Origin: an uncultured Bacteroidales bacterium
GTDB taxonomy: Bacteria > Bacteroidota > Bacteroidia > Bacteroidales > UBA932
Direction: 5' to 3'
DNA: 40,311 bases
Assembly: GCA_900318015.1 (NCBI GenBank)
Contig: ONJB01000013.1
Coordinates: forward strand, 1-40,311
Shown: positions 39,469 through 40,311 of the stretch, one piece after another
How the letters are laid out: each line of letters opens with the position of its first letter
How positions within the stretch are numbered: position 1 is the first letter of the stretch
The notes under the pieces: model-generated
Told to the model about the DNA's origin: nothing
Database searches by the model: none
Seen by the model: the letters and a program-made list of their open reading frames with translations, nothing else
Position numbers and translations under genes: made by a program

Positions 39469-40311
39469 ATGAAAAAGTTTCTCTCCTTTTCCCTGGCAGC
39501 CCTGCTGCTGATCGCCTGCAAATCGAATACTGAAAATACCATGAGCACACTCACCCTGACCCAGGAATGGGACAAGACCTTCCCGAAATCGGAACTGGTC
39601 AACCACTGCAAAGTCACTTTCCACAACCGCTACGGCATAGAGCTGGCGGCCGACATGTATGTCCCGAAGGACGCCGATGGCAAGCTTCCCGCGATTGCGG
39701 TGAGCGGCCCTTTCGGCGCTGTGAAGGAGCAGTCTTCCGGCTTGTATGCGCAGCATATGGCGGAAAGAGGCTTCGTGACCGTCGCCTTCGACCCTTCCTT
39801 CACCGGTGAATCCGGTGGCGAGCCCCGTCGGATGGCCTCCCCGGACATCAACACGGAGGACTTCCTCGCCGCCGTGGACTTCCTCTCCAACTGCGACCTG
39901 GTCGATCCCGAGCGCATCGGCATCATCGGCATCTGCGGTTTCGGCGGCATGGCCGTCAACGCCGCGGCGCTCGACCCGCGCATCAAGGCGACGGTGGCAT
40001 CGACCATGTACGACATGAGCAAGGTCAATGTCGAAGGGTATTTCGCCAGCGAGGACACGCCCGCCCAGCGGATGGAAAAGCGCAAGGCCCTGGCTGCCCA
40101 GCGCACGAAGGACTATGCGGCCGGGACGTACGAGCGCGCCGGCGGCGTCATCGACCCGCTCCCGGACGATGCGCCCTGGTTCGTTAAGGACTATCACGCC
40201 TACTACAAGACCCCGCGCGGCTACCACAAGCGCAGCGGCAACTCCAACGACGGCTGGAACGTCATCGGCTGCCAGAGCTTCCTGAACCAGCCCCTGCTGG
40301 CCTGGGCCGGC
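39469..40311 (+). CDS. alpha/beta hydrolase lipoprotein, cut by the window end
   Basis: The 281 codons visible start MKKFLSFSLAALLLIACKSN, a lipoprotein signal with the lipid-bearing Cys17. An alpha/beta hydrolase core follows: LPAIAVSGPFGAVKEQ, FVTVAFDPSFTGESGG and the nucleophile elbow GICGFGG, in which Cys156 replaces the usual serine, as in dienelactone-hydrolase-like enzymes. The end lies beyond the window. It is divergent from the AraC gene at 38448, which may control it. The substrate is unknown; related Bacteroidetes proteins are common and uncharacterised. Confidence 0.85.
   Translation, partial: MKKFLSFSLAALLLIACKSNTENTMSTLTLTQEWDKTFPKSELVNHCKVTFHNRYGIELAADMYVPKDADGKLPAIAVSGPFGAVKEQSSGLYAQHMAERGFVTVAFDPSFTGESGGEPRRMASPDINTEDFLAAVDFLSNCDLVDPERIGIIGICGFGGMAVNAAALDPRIKATVASTMYDMSKVNVEGYFASEDTPAQRMEKRKALAAQRTKDYAAGTYERAGGVIDPLPDDAPWFVKDYHAYYKTPRGYHKRSGNSNDGWNVIGCQSFLNQPLLAWAG

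Noticed and set aside
1-40311. CRISPR arrays, IS elements, rRNA and tRNA genes
   Set aside because: No regularly spaced repeats, transposase-like frames or RNA gene signatures were found by eye on either strand.

Overview
The window reads as a chromosomal segment of an uncultured, GC-rich member of the Bacteroidales (Alistipes- or Cryptobacteroides-like; the genus cannot be settled from sequence alone). Pointers are the Bacteroidetes promoter pattern (TTG at -33, about 20 bases, then TAnnTTTG at -7) in front of many genes, very short leaders with little Shine-Dalgarno signal, BACON-domain lipoproteins, a Bacteroides-type sialidase, an iron-sulfur fumarase, and PspC/PadR and AraC regulators. 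No tRNA, rRNA, CRISPR array, transposase or integrase is visible.

Layout. 1-496: gene-free stretch with two strong hairpins, a decayed copy of the 3' end of an M64 peptidase gene and an orphan promoter. 497-7314 (minus): island 1, a surface-glycan operon read leftwards (flippase, nucleotidyltransferase, HPr-kinase-like protein, PqqD-like protein, three family 2 glycosyltransferases) from its own promoter at 7326-7355. 7415-13205 (minus): a four-gene secreted operon (two esterases, a membrane-anchored unknown, a BACON/LRR/thioredoxin-like/M64 peptidase lipoprotein). 13309-18031 (plus): a peptidoglycan-recycling operon (GalT/HIT-like domain fused to SpoIID, AmpG permease, NamZ exo-muramidase), followed by a Ser/Thr/Arg-repeat exported protein; murI and prfB then diverge from one short promoter region. 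22509-24140 (minus): class I fumarase. 24235-29268 (plus): island 2, a tightly overlapping five-gene operon (radical SAM, ATP-grasp-like, WbqC, family 2 glycosyltransferase, DegT aminotransferase), followed by a 71-base copy of the fumarase 5' end. 29535-31484 (plus): PspC-PadR-PspC envelope-stress-type operon behind a palindromic operator. 31535-40311: sialidase, putative glycosidase-like protein, aspartase, tyrosine phosphatase lipoprotein, SGNH hydrolase, AraC regulator and a partial alpha/beta hydrolase lipoprotein.

The most striking point is that both glycan islands have the same architecture. Each sits against one end of a resident gene, and a partial second copy of that gene end lies on the far side: the M64 3' end at 335-421 versus 7415 for island 1, and the fumarase 5' end at 29322-29392 versus 24070-24140 for island 2. 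This suggests a shared way of acquiring cassettes that leaves duplicated gene ends. Island 1 carries a PqqD/kinase/nucleotidyltransferase trio resembling lasso-peptide tailoring genes; island 2 carries a radical SAM and an ATP-grasp-like enzyme. Neither holds a recognisable precursor peptide, and both look like loci for chemically modified surface glycans.

In metabolism, fumarase and aspartase both feed or drain fumarate, as expected in fumarate-respiring anaerobes. The sialidase, esterases, glycosidase-like protein and M64 peptidase suit a host-glycan or mucin-rich gut habitat.
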